Positions 21,748 to 31,993 of a stretch of DNA of 64,000 nt are shown here, one piece after another. The notes below the pieces were generated by a model that did no database searches, was not told the DNA's origin, and saw only the letters and a list, made by a program, of their open reading frames with translations. The number at the start of each line of letters is the position of its first letter. The stretch's first letter is position 1. Origin of the DNA: Adiantum capillus-veneris (taxonomy: Eukaryota > Streptophyta > Polypodiopsida > Polypodiales > Pteridaceae); the NCBI GenBank assembly GCA_014529385.2, contig CM043958.1:125461817-125525816 (forward strand), written 5' to 3'. The translations under genes and the position numbers were made by a program.

Positions 21748-24700
21748 TTACTCTTGGGAAGCATTGTAAGCATTGACAAGGTTTAGGTTATCCTTTAATT
21801 GTATGCCTTGCATCCATCTAGCATCTTCAAAAGGATAATTCTTAAACTTAATAAGATATCGTCGGATAGTCTTACCGCCTCTTAATACCTTGTCTTCATG
21901 TCGGAGAATGGACTCGGGCTGCAGCACCTCCTCGTGGTCCTCGATCTCGGTGGGTCTTCAATAGTTGGTTCTTGAGGTGGCTCTCCTTTGTAAGGCTTTA
22001 AGAGGCTCACATGAAAAGCATTGTGTATGAGCCAATGATTGGGCAACTTAAGTTGATAGGCCATCTCATTGATTGGCCTAAGAATCTGGAAGGGACCATA
22101 GTACCTTTTTGCTAGTTTAGCATAGTACTTTTGGTGGCCCGTAGGATTCTTGCCCGTCGTGTGCCTTAAGCGAGCCTTGGGGAACTTTAACAAGACCCAA
22201 TCGTTTTCTTTAAAGGCTTGGGCTCTTCTGTGCTTGTTAGCAGCAGCCTTTTGCCTTTGCTGTGAGATAGAGATAGCATCCTTAATCTTTTGGAAAGATT
22301 CTTGTAGGTCTCGGCTATACTCATCTGCAGCGAAGATCTTCCCATGTACCTTAAGTAGCAAGGGACTTTTTGATCTTCCCTCAATTACCTCGAAAGGTGC
22401 TTTTCCTGTAGAAGTATGTACAGTGTTATTGTAAGCATACTCTACTAAGGGTAAGTACTTCTCCCATTGGGATCTTTGATCTACTTCCGTTACATAGGCT
22501 TTTAGTAGATCGAGAATAGTTAGGTTAGCTATTTCACTTTGGCCATCAGTTTGTGGATGATAGGCCGAAGAGAAGTTTAGCCTTGTTCCTAAATTCTCAA
22601 AGAGACCCTTCCAGAAATTACTGGTCATTCTAGGATCTCTATCCGACACTATGGACATTGGCAAGCCATGGTACTTGAAAATTTGTGAAATGAAGAGGGT
22701 TGCCATTTGATGGGCTTTGATAGTCTTTTTGACAGGTATAAAATGAGCTTGTTTACTGAACCTGTCTACTATCGTCCATATTCCCGTATTCCCATGGATA
22801 GACTTAGGCAATCCAAAGATAAAATCCATGGATATGCTCTCCCACGGTGAATTAGGAATTGGCAAGGGTTGAAGCAATCCAAGTTGCTTCCCTCTATCAA
22901 ATTTTGTCTTTTGACATACCACACATTTGGAAACATACTCATGTATGCTCACTTTCATGGTAGGCCAATAGAAATATGTTTCAATTCCCTTTAGGGTAGA
23001 CTGAATCCCTCTATGCCCCGCATATGGGGGAGCATGAGATTCATACATTACTTTCTCACGTAGTGAGTTAGTAACGCAGAGTCTATTGCCATAGAGAAGA
23101 TAGCCATCTTGTAAAGTAAATGGTTCTTCTTTCTTCCCTAAGGCAAGGGCTGAAATCACATCTCTAAAATCGGGATCAATAGCATACTCATCTATCATTA
23201 AAGATAGATCATTGTGAGTTGCTATGGAAACCGCATTCACTCTCGGTCGTCTTGAGAGTGCATCGGCTACTTGATTATGCTTGCCAGCAATGTGAGCAAT
23301 ATGAAAATGAAATTGCGAAAGGAAATTTGCCCACCTCATTTGTTTGTCGGAGAGCTTGGTCTGCGTCATGAAGTACTTAAGACTTTGGTGATCCGTTCGC
23401 AGAATAAAAGGAGTCCCCAATAAATAGTGCTTCCATGAGTCTAAGGCATGTAGAACTGCAAGGAGTTCTTTTTCGTATATGCCTAGAGCTTGCTCAACAG
23501 GATCGAGTCTTCGACTCTCATAGCCTATGGCGTGCCCTTCTTGGAGCAAAACAGCCCCAAGGCAATCACCACAAGCATCACATTGGACCTCAAATGGTTT
23601 TGAGAGATCCGGTAGTGTAAGCACAGGTTGAGAGATAAGCTTTTCTTTAAGCTTTTCGAAAGCATTGTTCTCCTTAGCAGACCACGTATACCTAACATTT
23701 TTCTTTGTTAGGTCATGTAATGGTCCCGCAATTTGTGAGAACTTTTCTATGAAGCGTCTATAGTATGCACACATACCTATAAAGCTTCTTAGTTCATGAA
23801 GATTCCTTGGTTTAGGCCATCCTTTTATTACCTCTAACTTGGATGGATCCATTTGGATTCCATCTTGAGAGATAATGTGACCTAAATATTGAATCTCTTG
23901 CAAGAAAAATTCACTTTTCTTTCGATTAACATAAAGTTTATTCTCTCTTAAAACTTGAAATATTACCTGGAGGTGTTGCTTATGTTCCTCTAATGAATTA
24001 GAGTAGATGATAATATCATCAAAGAACACTCCAGTGAAGGTTCGATGAGGTCTAAACAGTTTCTCCATCAAGCGGTTAAATGTGGCTGGTGCATTAGTCA
24101 AGCCAAAAGGCATGACAATGTATTCGTAAAGACCAAATGTAGTACGAAATGCGGTCTTTACAATGTCTTGATCAACTATCCTTATTTGATGATAGCCACT
24201 TTTTAGGTCAATCCTACTGAAGTAGGTCGATCCTTGTAGCTTATCAAATAGGTCTTCTACCCGTGGAACGGGAAACCTATTCTTGATAGTGATCCTATTT
24301 AGTGCTCTATAGTCGACACACATACGATATGTGCCGTCTTTCTTTTGCACTAATAGCACAGGTGAGCAAAATGGAGATGAGCTACGCCTAACCATGCCCT
24401 TCTCAATTAACTCATGCACTTGCCGCATAATCTCCTCTTGTTGAGCTTGAGAAACTCTATAAGGAGGTTTGTTAGGCGGTGAACTTCCTGGAAGAAGTTC
24501 AATTGCATGGTCGTCATTACCTCGTTTAGGAGGTAGCTCACAGGGGATGTCGTCAATAAAGACATCTTGAAACCCCTTGAGAAAATTGGATAACTCTAAT
24601 TCCTTTTGGTTGCTTTTATTTTCTTTTGCTAAAGCATTAGGTTCATTTTGAGAATCTTTAACAAAAATCATGTACACGGAAATAGAGCTCTTTATTGACT

Positions 24701-24824
24701 TGTTGAAAGCTGGTGTATGTACAATGGGGATGGTGTTACCCATCTCCCTAGCATCTATATACATGTCCTTTTCCCTGAACTTAAAGGAGATTCTCCTTTC
24801 AGGAAATTTAACATGGGCAGCCAA
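21748..24824 (-). pseudogene. pol: Element B RT, RNase H, integrase and frameshifted chromodomain
   Basis: A long open frame runs from the protease C-terminal part near 24824 to 21882. RT: VLLVQKKDGTYRMCVDYRALN, FSRIDLKSGYHQIRI, VFFDDIIIYS catalytic box. RNase H: VQCDACGDCLGAVLLQEG, LRTDHQSLKYFM, HNQVADALSRRP. Integrase: GHRGIQ, YVSKCVVCQKTK zinc finger, SMDFIFGLPKS, IVSDRDPRM, SAYHPQTDGQSE. After the GPFQIL...HNAFHVSLLKPY tail, a 1-bp loss near 21948 (compared with element C) throws the chromodomain (YLIKFKNYPFEDARWMQ, to the stop at 21748) out of frame. The enzyme part is otherwise intact. The chromodomain would target insertion to marked chromatin. Confidence 0.9.
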
Positions 24825-26360
24825 ACGGTCAAACCATGGTGCCCCTAGGATTACATCCTCATGCTTGAGAGGGAGATAAAGAAATCCTCTTTGTCCACAT
24901 AGCCTTGGACATGAAGCCTCAATTTCCCGATTAAGGGAGTGACTGAAGCTTCTTGCCCCTTGAAGGCACTGTCTGCGGGTAGGATATCTCCCATCTCGTA
25001 GGATTGTATGCCTAGCTTGGTGGCTAACTCCATAGATATGAAATTGTGAGTAGAACCAGGGTCAAAGAGAATAAAAGCATCATGTTCTCTTACCTTTCCC
25101 CAAGCATGGCATAGAGGAGATCCTTTGTGGTGAGTTTGGTGAATCTCCTCCTCTTGGATTTCAACCAAAGAAGCTCTAGGAGGATCTTGGCGGTTGTTCT
25201 TTTGGGGACAAGCGCGGTACGCATGCCCTTGTTCGCCGCACTTGAAACACCGGTTATCTTTACGATAACGCTCAAGCTCTTCAGGAGAGAGTTTATTCTT
25301 TCCTTTGTAAACTCCCTTCTCTTTAGCTTTGTTGGAATTTGTCTTTGGCATCGGTGGCCAAAAACTGCTTCATAATGGAAGCTCTTAAAGCCTTCCATGT
25401 TCGTGGAGCTTCACCGTTGGCTCGTAGGCTAGACCACCATTGTCTGGCGGACTTTTGAAAGTGCATAGCTACATGGCGTAGCTTAGAGGACTCCGTGAAG
25501 CCCTCATCTCCAAACGCCGCATCGAATTGCTGGATAAAGGCCAAAACTTTGTCTGTAGCACCGAAGGTACCATCATAGGTAAGGAAAGAGATGCTCTTCC
25601 CTCCCTCTTTGAATTTCTTCAGCTTGGACGACCTCTTCCATGCGGCATAGGATTTCCTATGGCCTCTTCTTTTTGATGGTTCAAAAGTTGCACCATCACT
25701 TTCTTCAGAAGATGAAGAATTTGAAGAAGGTGGAGAAGAGGGTGACCTCTTTCTCGCCTTTTTCTTGTCTTGATCTTTGTCGTCTTCACCATAGCTTTCA
25801 TAAGAGGAAGAGGATAAAGAAGATGGAGAAGAGGGTGTCCTCTTTCTCGCCTTTTTCTTCTCTTGCTTTTTATCATCCCTCTTTGAATTATGGCGTGGAG
25901 AAGAGTGTGATGGTCTTCTCCGCTTTGGTGGTGATGGAGAGCGTTTAGCCCGCCGTCTTCGTGGAGCCATCTCCGCCGAGGTGGCGGGAGACTCGCTTCT
26001 TTCTCGTTCCTTCGGTGGAGGCTCTTGAGTTCTCCTTTGGGAAGGAGATGCATCATCAAGAAGTAAGTTCTTGAGCCCTTCATATGGATTCTCTTCTTCT
26101 TCCCGAATCGGAGAGAGACCTCTTTTGGTAGTCTCACAAGGAGGCTTCCTAGGTGTTCTCTCGTCATGGTGATGAGCTTGGAGAATCCCGTGAGCACGGA
26201 GCTGCCGTTGCACTTCACTTTGGAGAGATGGATTGCCCATGGCTTGTTGAAGCCTAGAAACAAGATAATTAACAAGCATTGAAGCATCATTAGTAGCTTG
26301 CTCATGAGCAAAATCAAAGTTATCAACATTAATTTCACTCTCTTTAATATTGTCAGCCAT
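24825..26360 (-). pseudogene. gag: Element B full-unit gag-protease, with internal deletion and frameshift
   Basis: Same protein as the truncated unit's gag, from MADNIKESE at 26360. About 337 bp are missing at 25339 relative to 18020-18357: the second half of the Gag core and the DNA up to the knuckle region. This shifts the frame. A second, 1-bp difference near 24870 (GAGAGGGAGAT against GAGAGGAGAGAT) shifts it again before pol. The CCHC knuckle and protease triplet region (FDPGSTHNFIS) survive in 24851-25351. The full-length unit therefore cannot make a normal Gag-Pol. Confidence 0.9.
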
Positions 26361-26764
26361 TCTAACAATTTTTAGGTGTAAACTTTTTAGGTGTACTTTG
26401 GCACTTCAAGCCCTAGTTGCTACTCCTCTTTACCCCTTTAGAAAAAGCACTCAAGCTACTGTACCCGCGGCTCGAATACCATTGATTGCAAGGAATAGAA
26501 GAGAGGGTCTTTCGACACCAAAACAGCACCGGCTCCTGTCAAGCTTCTAATAGCTCAATAGTGGTTAAGCCGTAGGCAAGCCCCGTAGGACTCCACTATT
26601 AAGACCATAGCTCTCGACGGTGATGCCCCGTTAACTGCACAAAGGCAGGCGCACTGCAAGGCTGAAAAATCCCTATTCTACTTACTCACAGGCAATTAAT
26701 AATACCAACCATTTGTAGCTAGCTTGAGGACCTCCCTTCTTGAGCAAGAAAAGAGAAACCTTGA

Positions 26765-26776
26765 GCTCTGATACCA
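26765..26776 (-). other. Primer binding site, tRNA-iMet type (full B unit)
   Basis: Minus strand TGGTATCAGAGC, 1 nt from the LTR end. Confidence 0.95.
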
Positions 26777-26777
26777 A

Positions 26778-28370
26778 TGTAACATTTAATGCCTAGAATC
26801 TTATTTGAAGCGGAAATTAGCATGAACATAGTGGGCATTTCATTAGAATAGATTCCTAATGATAATTACAAGAGTGCTTGGGTGGAGAGAGAGCAACAAA
26901 AAGCATAACACCTAGTTAGATAGCATCGACAATACTTTCAAAAGAGAGAGCAATTAAACTATTGACAACAGTTGAGGACCGGATTTGCATGGAGCCGGTC
27001 CCCCCTCCAAAAGGCTTTGTATTATGGTTTCTCCCATCAAGAGAGACATTGTACAATACAATTCTTTGTGTTCCTTCAAGACTAGCTAGTGCAATGAAGA
27101 TGGAAGCTTCATACACCAAGCAAAACACTTAATCAAACACAACTTGAATTATCCCCGTTCTCAGACCCAAGACCTCACACACCTTCGAAGATGGTGAGAG
27201 CTAGCAGGGTATGAGAGTAGATTGAGAGGAAAAAGAAGTATCTTACGAGAAAGAAGTACATCTCCTCACATAATCACTCATATTAGCATAGCTTAGCTTA
27301 GTAATTAGCTTGGTAGAGAAGATGAGCATGCATTGAAGCTTGGCTCTTGGTTGGATTTGCATCCACATGCCAAGAGAGTGTTGATGTAGGCTTCTATCTC
27401 ACAAGCTTGGAGTAGGTGATGAGCTCTCCATTAAAGCTTGGGAGGAGATAGAGGGTTTTTCCTTCACACATGGTCAAGTGTGAGAGTGTGAGAGTGAATG
27501 CCCAGCAAAAATCAGCCCCCCCTCTCTCTTGGGCGAGCCCTAGCTGCTAAGTTAGGCTGGCTTTTTCCTCATTGGACCTCCCCAGGTCAAGCCAATAGGA
27601 ATTAAGCAGCATAAGTGATAGCCTTCTGACATGTGTCCCCCTTTCCCCTTTTGTGAGAGCTTTAGATAATTAAATAATTAAACTAAACTCTCATTGGACC
27701 CCTTTGCCTCCTGGCCAATAGGAATCAGGCAAGCCATGGGGCTTCTGAATGCTCATTGGACCCCTTGGGAGACTGCCCAATAGTCTTCTAGGACACTTAA
27801 TTCTTATTGGTTTCTTTTATTAAATGTTTTTAAATTAATTAAACTAGATTTACTCTAGCTTAATTCTCATTGGTCCACTTCAAGGGTCTTCCAATAGGAA
27901 TTGGGCACACCTTGTGGGCATCTGGCCTAGGGAGCTGACATGTGTCCCTCATTCCCTTTGTGTAAAGGGAGCCTGTGTGTGTGTGTGTGGTTTTCTCTCT
28001 CATCCCCTAGCTTTGGGGCTCGCCCCCTCCCATGTAGGGATGCAGAAAGACTTTTTGGGCACACACACTAAGCATCCAATTTTCCCTAAGGTTGACCTTT
28101 GGACACAACCTTTGAATTTTGGAACCTTAGCATTTTGGAAGTCTTAATGGGCTGAACCTTAGGGTCTTTTTAGCCCGTTGTTTCACATGGCTCTTTTGCA
28201 GATGGCCCCCCCTTTGGATCCCTATTTTCCCTCCTTTGGATCCCTACTGTGGCCGGTCTGCTAACTTAACCAATATTCTAGCTTTTTCTCCCTTGGCACT
28301 TCCCCACATTAAATGATCAGTTTAATATGAGAAAATCATTTAGGAGAATTAGATATTGATTATTATGACA
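26778..28370 (-). repeat. Element B 5' LTR, 1593 bp
   Basis: TGTCATAATAATC...ATGTTACA on the minus strand, nearly identical to the central LTR. The right flank (TATACC) is element A integrase codon sequence, so this edge is an original insertion edge. Confidence 0.95.
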
Positions 28371-28780
28371 TATACCCTAAAACAACATTTCCGGAAACTC
28401 AAAAAGCCATTAAGCCATGTGATTCATGACATATCATCTAGCAGTGCCATTAAGCTTGCAACATTAGAGGGAGAGGAGATGCCTAATTGGATTAGTGGTT
28501 GCAGATTAAAGAAGTACAACCTACCACTAACCTTAGAGATGCTTGCCAAAACCCATGTTGCGAAGGAGCGCAAGAACAAAGAAAATGAGACAAAAGCTCA
28601 AGCACAGGAGGAGGCCAAAATCAGGATTTTAAAGTGGAAACAGAAATTACAACGACAAAGACTTCCTCAACCAATAGATACGGCTCAAATTCCTCTTTTT
28701 ATAATTCACACTGACAAGCAATGGGAGATAGGAATCGATGTTTGCATCAATATCAGACTTCCGAATGGAAGATATCAATG
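28371..28780 (+). pseudogene. pol: Element A integrase C-terminal tail, resumed after B
   Basis: The first codons after the LTR give YTLKQHFRKLKKP, then SSSAIKLATLEGEEMPNWI and CRLKKYNLPLT, the usual end of OTA integrase. It continues without a stop into a Lys/Gln/Glu-rich helix (28560-28660) and a short beta-rich lead-in, then a single TGA at 28779. The DNA between IPTLRVAKELEW (16960) and YTLKQ (28371) is missing, so B's entry or later truncation removed part of integrase. Confidence 0.85.
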
Positions 28781-29063
28781 AGCATTGATTGACACAGGGG
28801 CAAGAGTCAATGTGGTCAACTTCCCCACTTACAAGATGCTTACCGATGAACTCCTAGTGCAATCCACACAACATTTACAAGCCTCAAACGGGGCAAAAAT
28901 GCCAACATTGGGAATAGTAAACTTACCAATCAATATTGATGGAAATAGTTATCCTCATCAATTTTTCATAATGAAAGACGAAGGAATCAGAGAATCACTA
29001 TGTTTGGGAGTTCCATGGATGAGAACGTACAATGCAGTTACCGAATTGTCAGAACATGCATAG
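28690..29063 (+). pseudogene. Second retropepsin-like domain (PR2) behind integrase in element A
   Basis: In frame with the integrase tail except for one TGA: a beta-rich lead-in, ALIDTGARVNVVNFPTY with the DTGA triplet region (Asp codon 28791-28793), a central stretch ending in FFIMKDEG, and SLCLGVPWMRTYNAV, the usual C-terminal hydrophobic-Gly motif. Length and order fit a retroviral-type aspartic protease. Element A already has PR1 at 12.7 kb, which differs in sequence. Placement after integrase is not the standard gypsy order. It could be a duplicated or captured protease, or a piece of another element joined here; the continuous frame favours the first. Confidence 0.65.
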
Positions 29064-30662
29064 ATATACACACACAACTCTTGCATGTACATGACTCCAT
29101 TCGCCAAAACAGATCACTCGTGACCGAGTATCCCCACCATCGACAAAAAGCAATCAGCTCTTCAGCAAGAAACACCGAAAACAGCTGTACGGAAAGTATG
29201 GATAAAGAATACCGTCATGCAGAAAAAACAGAGACAGATATGGCTGCCCAAGTCACAAGTCTCGATGACAGAAACACCATATCAAAGACCTTCAGGAGCT
29301 AATCCAGAGTGGAAATGACAACCAAAGATGGAGACAACCAAAAATTCAGCAAGACAAAGATCGATTGTAGACCAAAAAGTCAACCCAGGAAGCCTGAACT
29401 AACAAAATGGAAATGGAAACCTAAGAAAAATTAGGAACCTACATTAAAATCTACAAATATGAAAAAATCTGAATACAAATGGGTTTCAAAAATAGTTGCC
29501 ATAAAAAAACCAACAATCAAGGAGAGAGCAATTAAACTGCAAGCGCTTTTGTTCCATAAACAGCTAGCCTCGCCATCCAAAGCCACTGAAAATTACATTC
29601 AGTCCCCGCATCTTGCACAACACTTTGTTTCCCAATGCATTGTCTCCAACATGAGGATAGGGCCACATTACAGGGCCGTGCATAGACAAAGATTTCAAAA
29701 CCCATGCACATGCACACAACCTTCGTCCGGGATGACTCAGTTTAGGAAGGGGGGAAGTAACTGTTGAATCTAGCAACATACCATTTAGGGGTCCAATGTG
29801 TATATGTACATAATACGTGTGTTTTTTTTCATTTTTTCGAGTTCAATTTCGAACAAACTTGATCAAAATCTGGCATTTTTTAGCATTTTTTTCATCCAAC
29901 CAACATAATAATGAACTGTAATGATAAAATTTGGAGCATTGGGATGCTTCTAGTGAAAAGATATGCTGAGAGGTGAGTATAATAATTTTTGGCTAGTTTT
30001 TGCCAGTTAATAAGTATTTTCAATTTATTTTGTTTGATTTTCGTTAATAATCTTCCAAAAATTAAAAAATATCGCCCACAGTGTCGGAATCAAGTTCTCG
30101 AATCAAACTCCGAAGTTATGAAGCTAATATGAAGATGTCAAATTCTAGCCTTAATGATGATGACCACATTTTGACAGAATTGCATCAAATGGTCATACAA
30201 CGCTAGAATGACGAATGGTTCGACCCACAGATGGTATGTAGATTATATCGGGATGAAAGGTTATGAAAATAATACCTATGTCACGAAAACCTCGGGAAGA
30301 TATGTGTCAGGTAGGCCAAATTCTAGCTCATTGGTCATTTACACATTTTGGGAGAGAAGAAGAGAGCTTCTTGACCTAGAGCAAGCTGCCACATTTCTAC
30401 CCCATACGGACGATCGGAGCCATCATTCCATACCAGATTTCACAGGTATGTTTCTTATCAAGTAAAGATCAAGTCTATTACGAATGCAAGAGCGAATCAT
30501 TGCACAAATGGGCGAATGGATCAAATCAAAGACAAATTAGGTCGGGTAGATCTAGGGCCCTTAGAGGCATCAAAACAAAACTTTTTGAAGCACAGAACAC
30601 ATCAATGTGTTCCACACAATGTCAGGAACCAAGCCATATGATCAAACCTCAAAATGGTGGTG

Positions 30663-30686
30663 GTACACCGATCGCGATCGATGTAC
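30663..30686 (+). repeat. Near-palindromic motif, copy 4 (3' spacer)
   Basis: GTAC-AC-core-AT-GTAC: symmetric in all but one pair, and like the reverse complement of the other copies. Confidence 0.9.
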
Positions 30687-30777
30687 ATCACTGTCCAAAT
30701 TTGGCACAGAAATCGAAGAAAGCATTCTCTCAGCTTCGCCAACAACCTGCAGGTGATAAAAAACAATTTGGGTTCTA

Positions 30778-30800
30778 TGGAATGATCGCGATCGGTGTCC
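30778..30800 (+). repeat. Near-palindromic motif, copy 5 (3' spacer, partial)
   Basis: Core GATCGCGATCG followed by GTGTCC; the left outer GTAC is lost. Confidence 0.8.
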
Positions 30801-31497
30801 CCAGGATCATATTTTGCAAATTTTGGCTTGGCCCAGGCTTAGAACTCAGTTAGGGATACACTCTCTTGAATTTATATGAAAAATGCACAAATTTTGCTCA
30901 TAGAATGGGCCAAATTTTTCAAACACACCCGAATCGGGAAAATTGACCAACAAATACCAAAATTCGACTGACAATTATGACGGATGGTTTGAAAGGCATA
31001 CACGTCCGACTAGGAGTCAATATGGTTGTAGAAAACCCCGAATGGATCTCAGAATCTCCTACAACAACAGAGATGAACAATTCAGTCTCGAATGATCACA
31101 CAAAGGAAGAATTTTGGCCAAACTAAATGAAGACTTAGAAGTACCCAAATATCCCATTGGTATCCAAAGAATGCCCGGAAAGTGCCCAAGTCTAGAAAAT
31201 CTCTAAAGACGGGGTAAAAAGTACCTGATCAAGTCAAAATGAGACAGCGGAGTAGGCTGATGATAGCAACACATCATGGAAGCAGTAAAAGCTCAAAAAC
31301 TAACATCAACTAACTCCAAGCTCCAACCAAAATTCATGAGGAAAACCCAATATGGTTAGACTTAGTAAAATAAGGTCAAACAGTGAAAAATTGCTCTAAT
31401 TTGTTCATTTTAAGTCCAGAACTTGAAAATAAATCATGAGTGGGCTAGGCAGGCATAGGAGACTAAAACCATCTAGTTTTCACTGAAAAAAGCCCAG

Positions 31498-31521
31498 GTA
31501 CTACGATCGCGATCGGTGTAC
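31498..31521 (+). repeat. Near-palindromic motif, copy 6 (3' spacer)
   Basis: Identical to copy 1 over 24 bp; followed by CTCAGCATCAGATTTTGACC. Confidence 0.9.
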
Positions 31522-31769
31522 CTCAGCATCAGATTTTGACCAAAACTTGACAAATCTCTTGTACACATCTTGTTCAAGTCACGCATCAAGCTTCAAGCCA
31601 ATTGGACATCAAAAACCCATGAAAAATCAAAGTCTAGTCCAAAACTTCCTTGTAACCCAAAATTGGGACTTATAAACTCAAAAGTGGTTCAAATAAAAGA
31701 CAGGTGAACCAAAATGACCCTCTAGCTATCAGCAAACCACTCATGTGATCAAATGTTATTTTGGCCTCT

Positions 31770-31793
31770 ATACTACGATCGCGATCGGTGTAC
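31770..31793 (+). repeat. Near-palindromic motif, copy 7 (3' spacer)
   Basis: Identical to copy 1 except the first base (ATAC for GTAC); followed by CTCAGGACCAGAATTGGC. Confidence 0.9.
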
Positions 31794-31993
31794 CTCAGGA
31801 CCAGAATTGGCTCAGATTTCAATCAGTCATAGCTCTAGTCTTTCTGGTTCCACTTGTGAAATATGGACAAGAATGGATGAGATTTGTTCAAGTTATGATC
31901 AGTTTTAACTTTTGAACTGCTTTTTACTAAAAGTCCAAATGCTACTGGTTGCGAAAGGAAAATCCTGACATCTTGTGATTCTAATGACACAGA

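Larger units (their letters stand above)
16968..28370 (-). mobile_element. Element B: chromodomain-type Ty3/gypsy element, shared-LTR tandem
   Basis: Minus strand. Reading from 28370 downward: LTR (28370-26778), tRNA-iMet PBS, internal region (26777-21389), LTR (21388-19796), then a second PBS and the first 2.8 kb of another internal region (19795-16968) that stops inside the RT fingers. The central LTR is thus both the 3' LTR of the full unit and the 5' LTR of the truncated one. It is antisense to element A and lies in A's integrase. No target duplication is visible because the left end is truncated. Confidence 0.95.
29064..31993 (+). other. Element A 3' spacer with palindromic modules
   Basis: About 2.9 kb without a convincing gene. 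A short frame (29459-29767) is basic and unrecognised. A purine run, AGGAAGGGGGGAAG (about 29744-29757), followed by TAACTGTTGAATC, resembles an internal polypurine tract. From 30.6 to 31.8 kb the modules seen in the 5' leader return, including four of the near-palindromes. Confidence 0.6.

Noticed and set aside
29744-29780. Start of a 3' LTR after a purine run (AGGAAGGGGGGAAG then TAACTGTTGAATC)
   Set aside because: The following sequence has no match in the 5' LTR; kept only as a possible internal polypurine tract.
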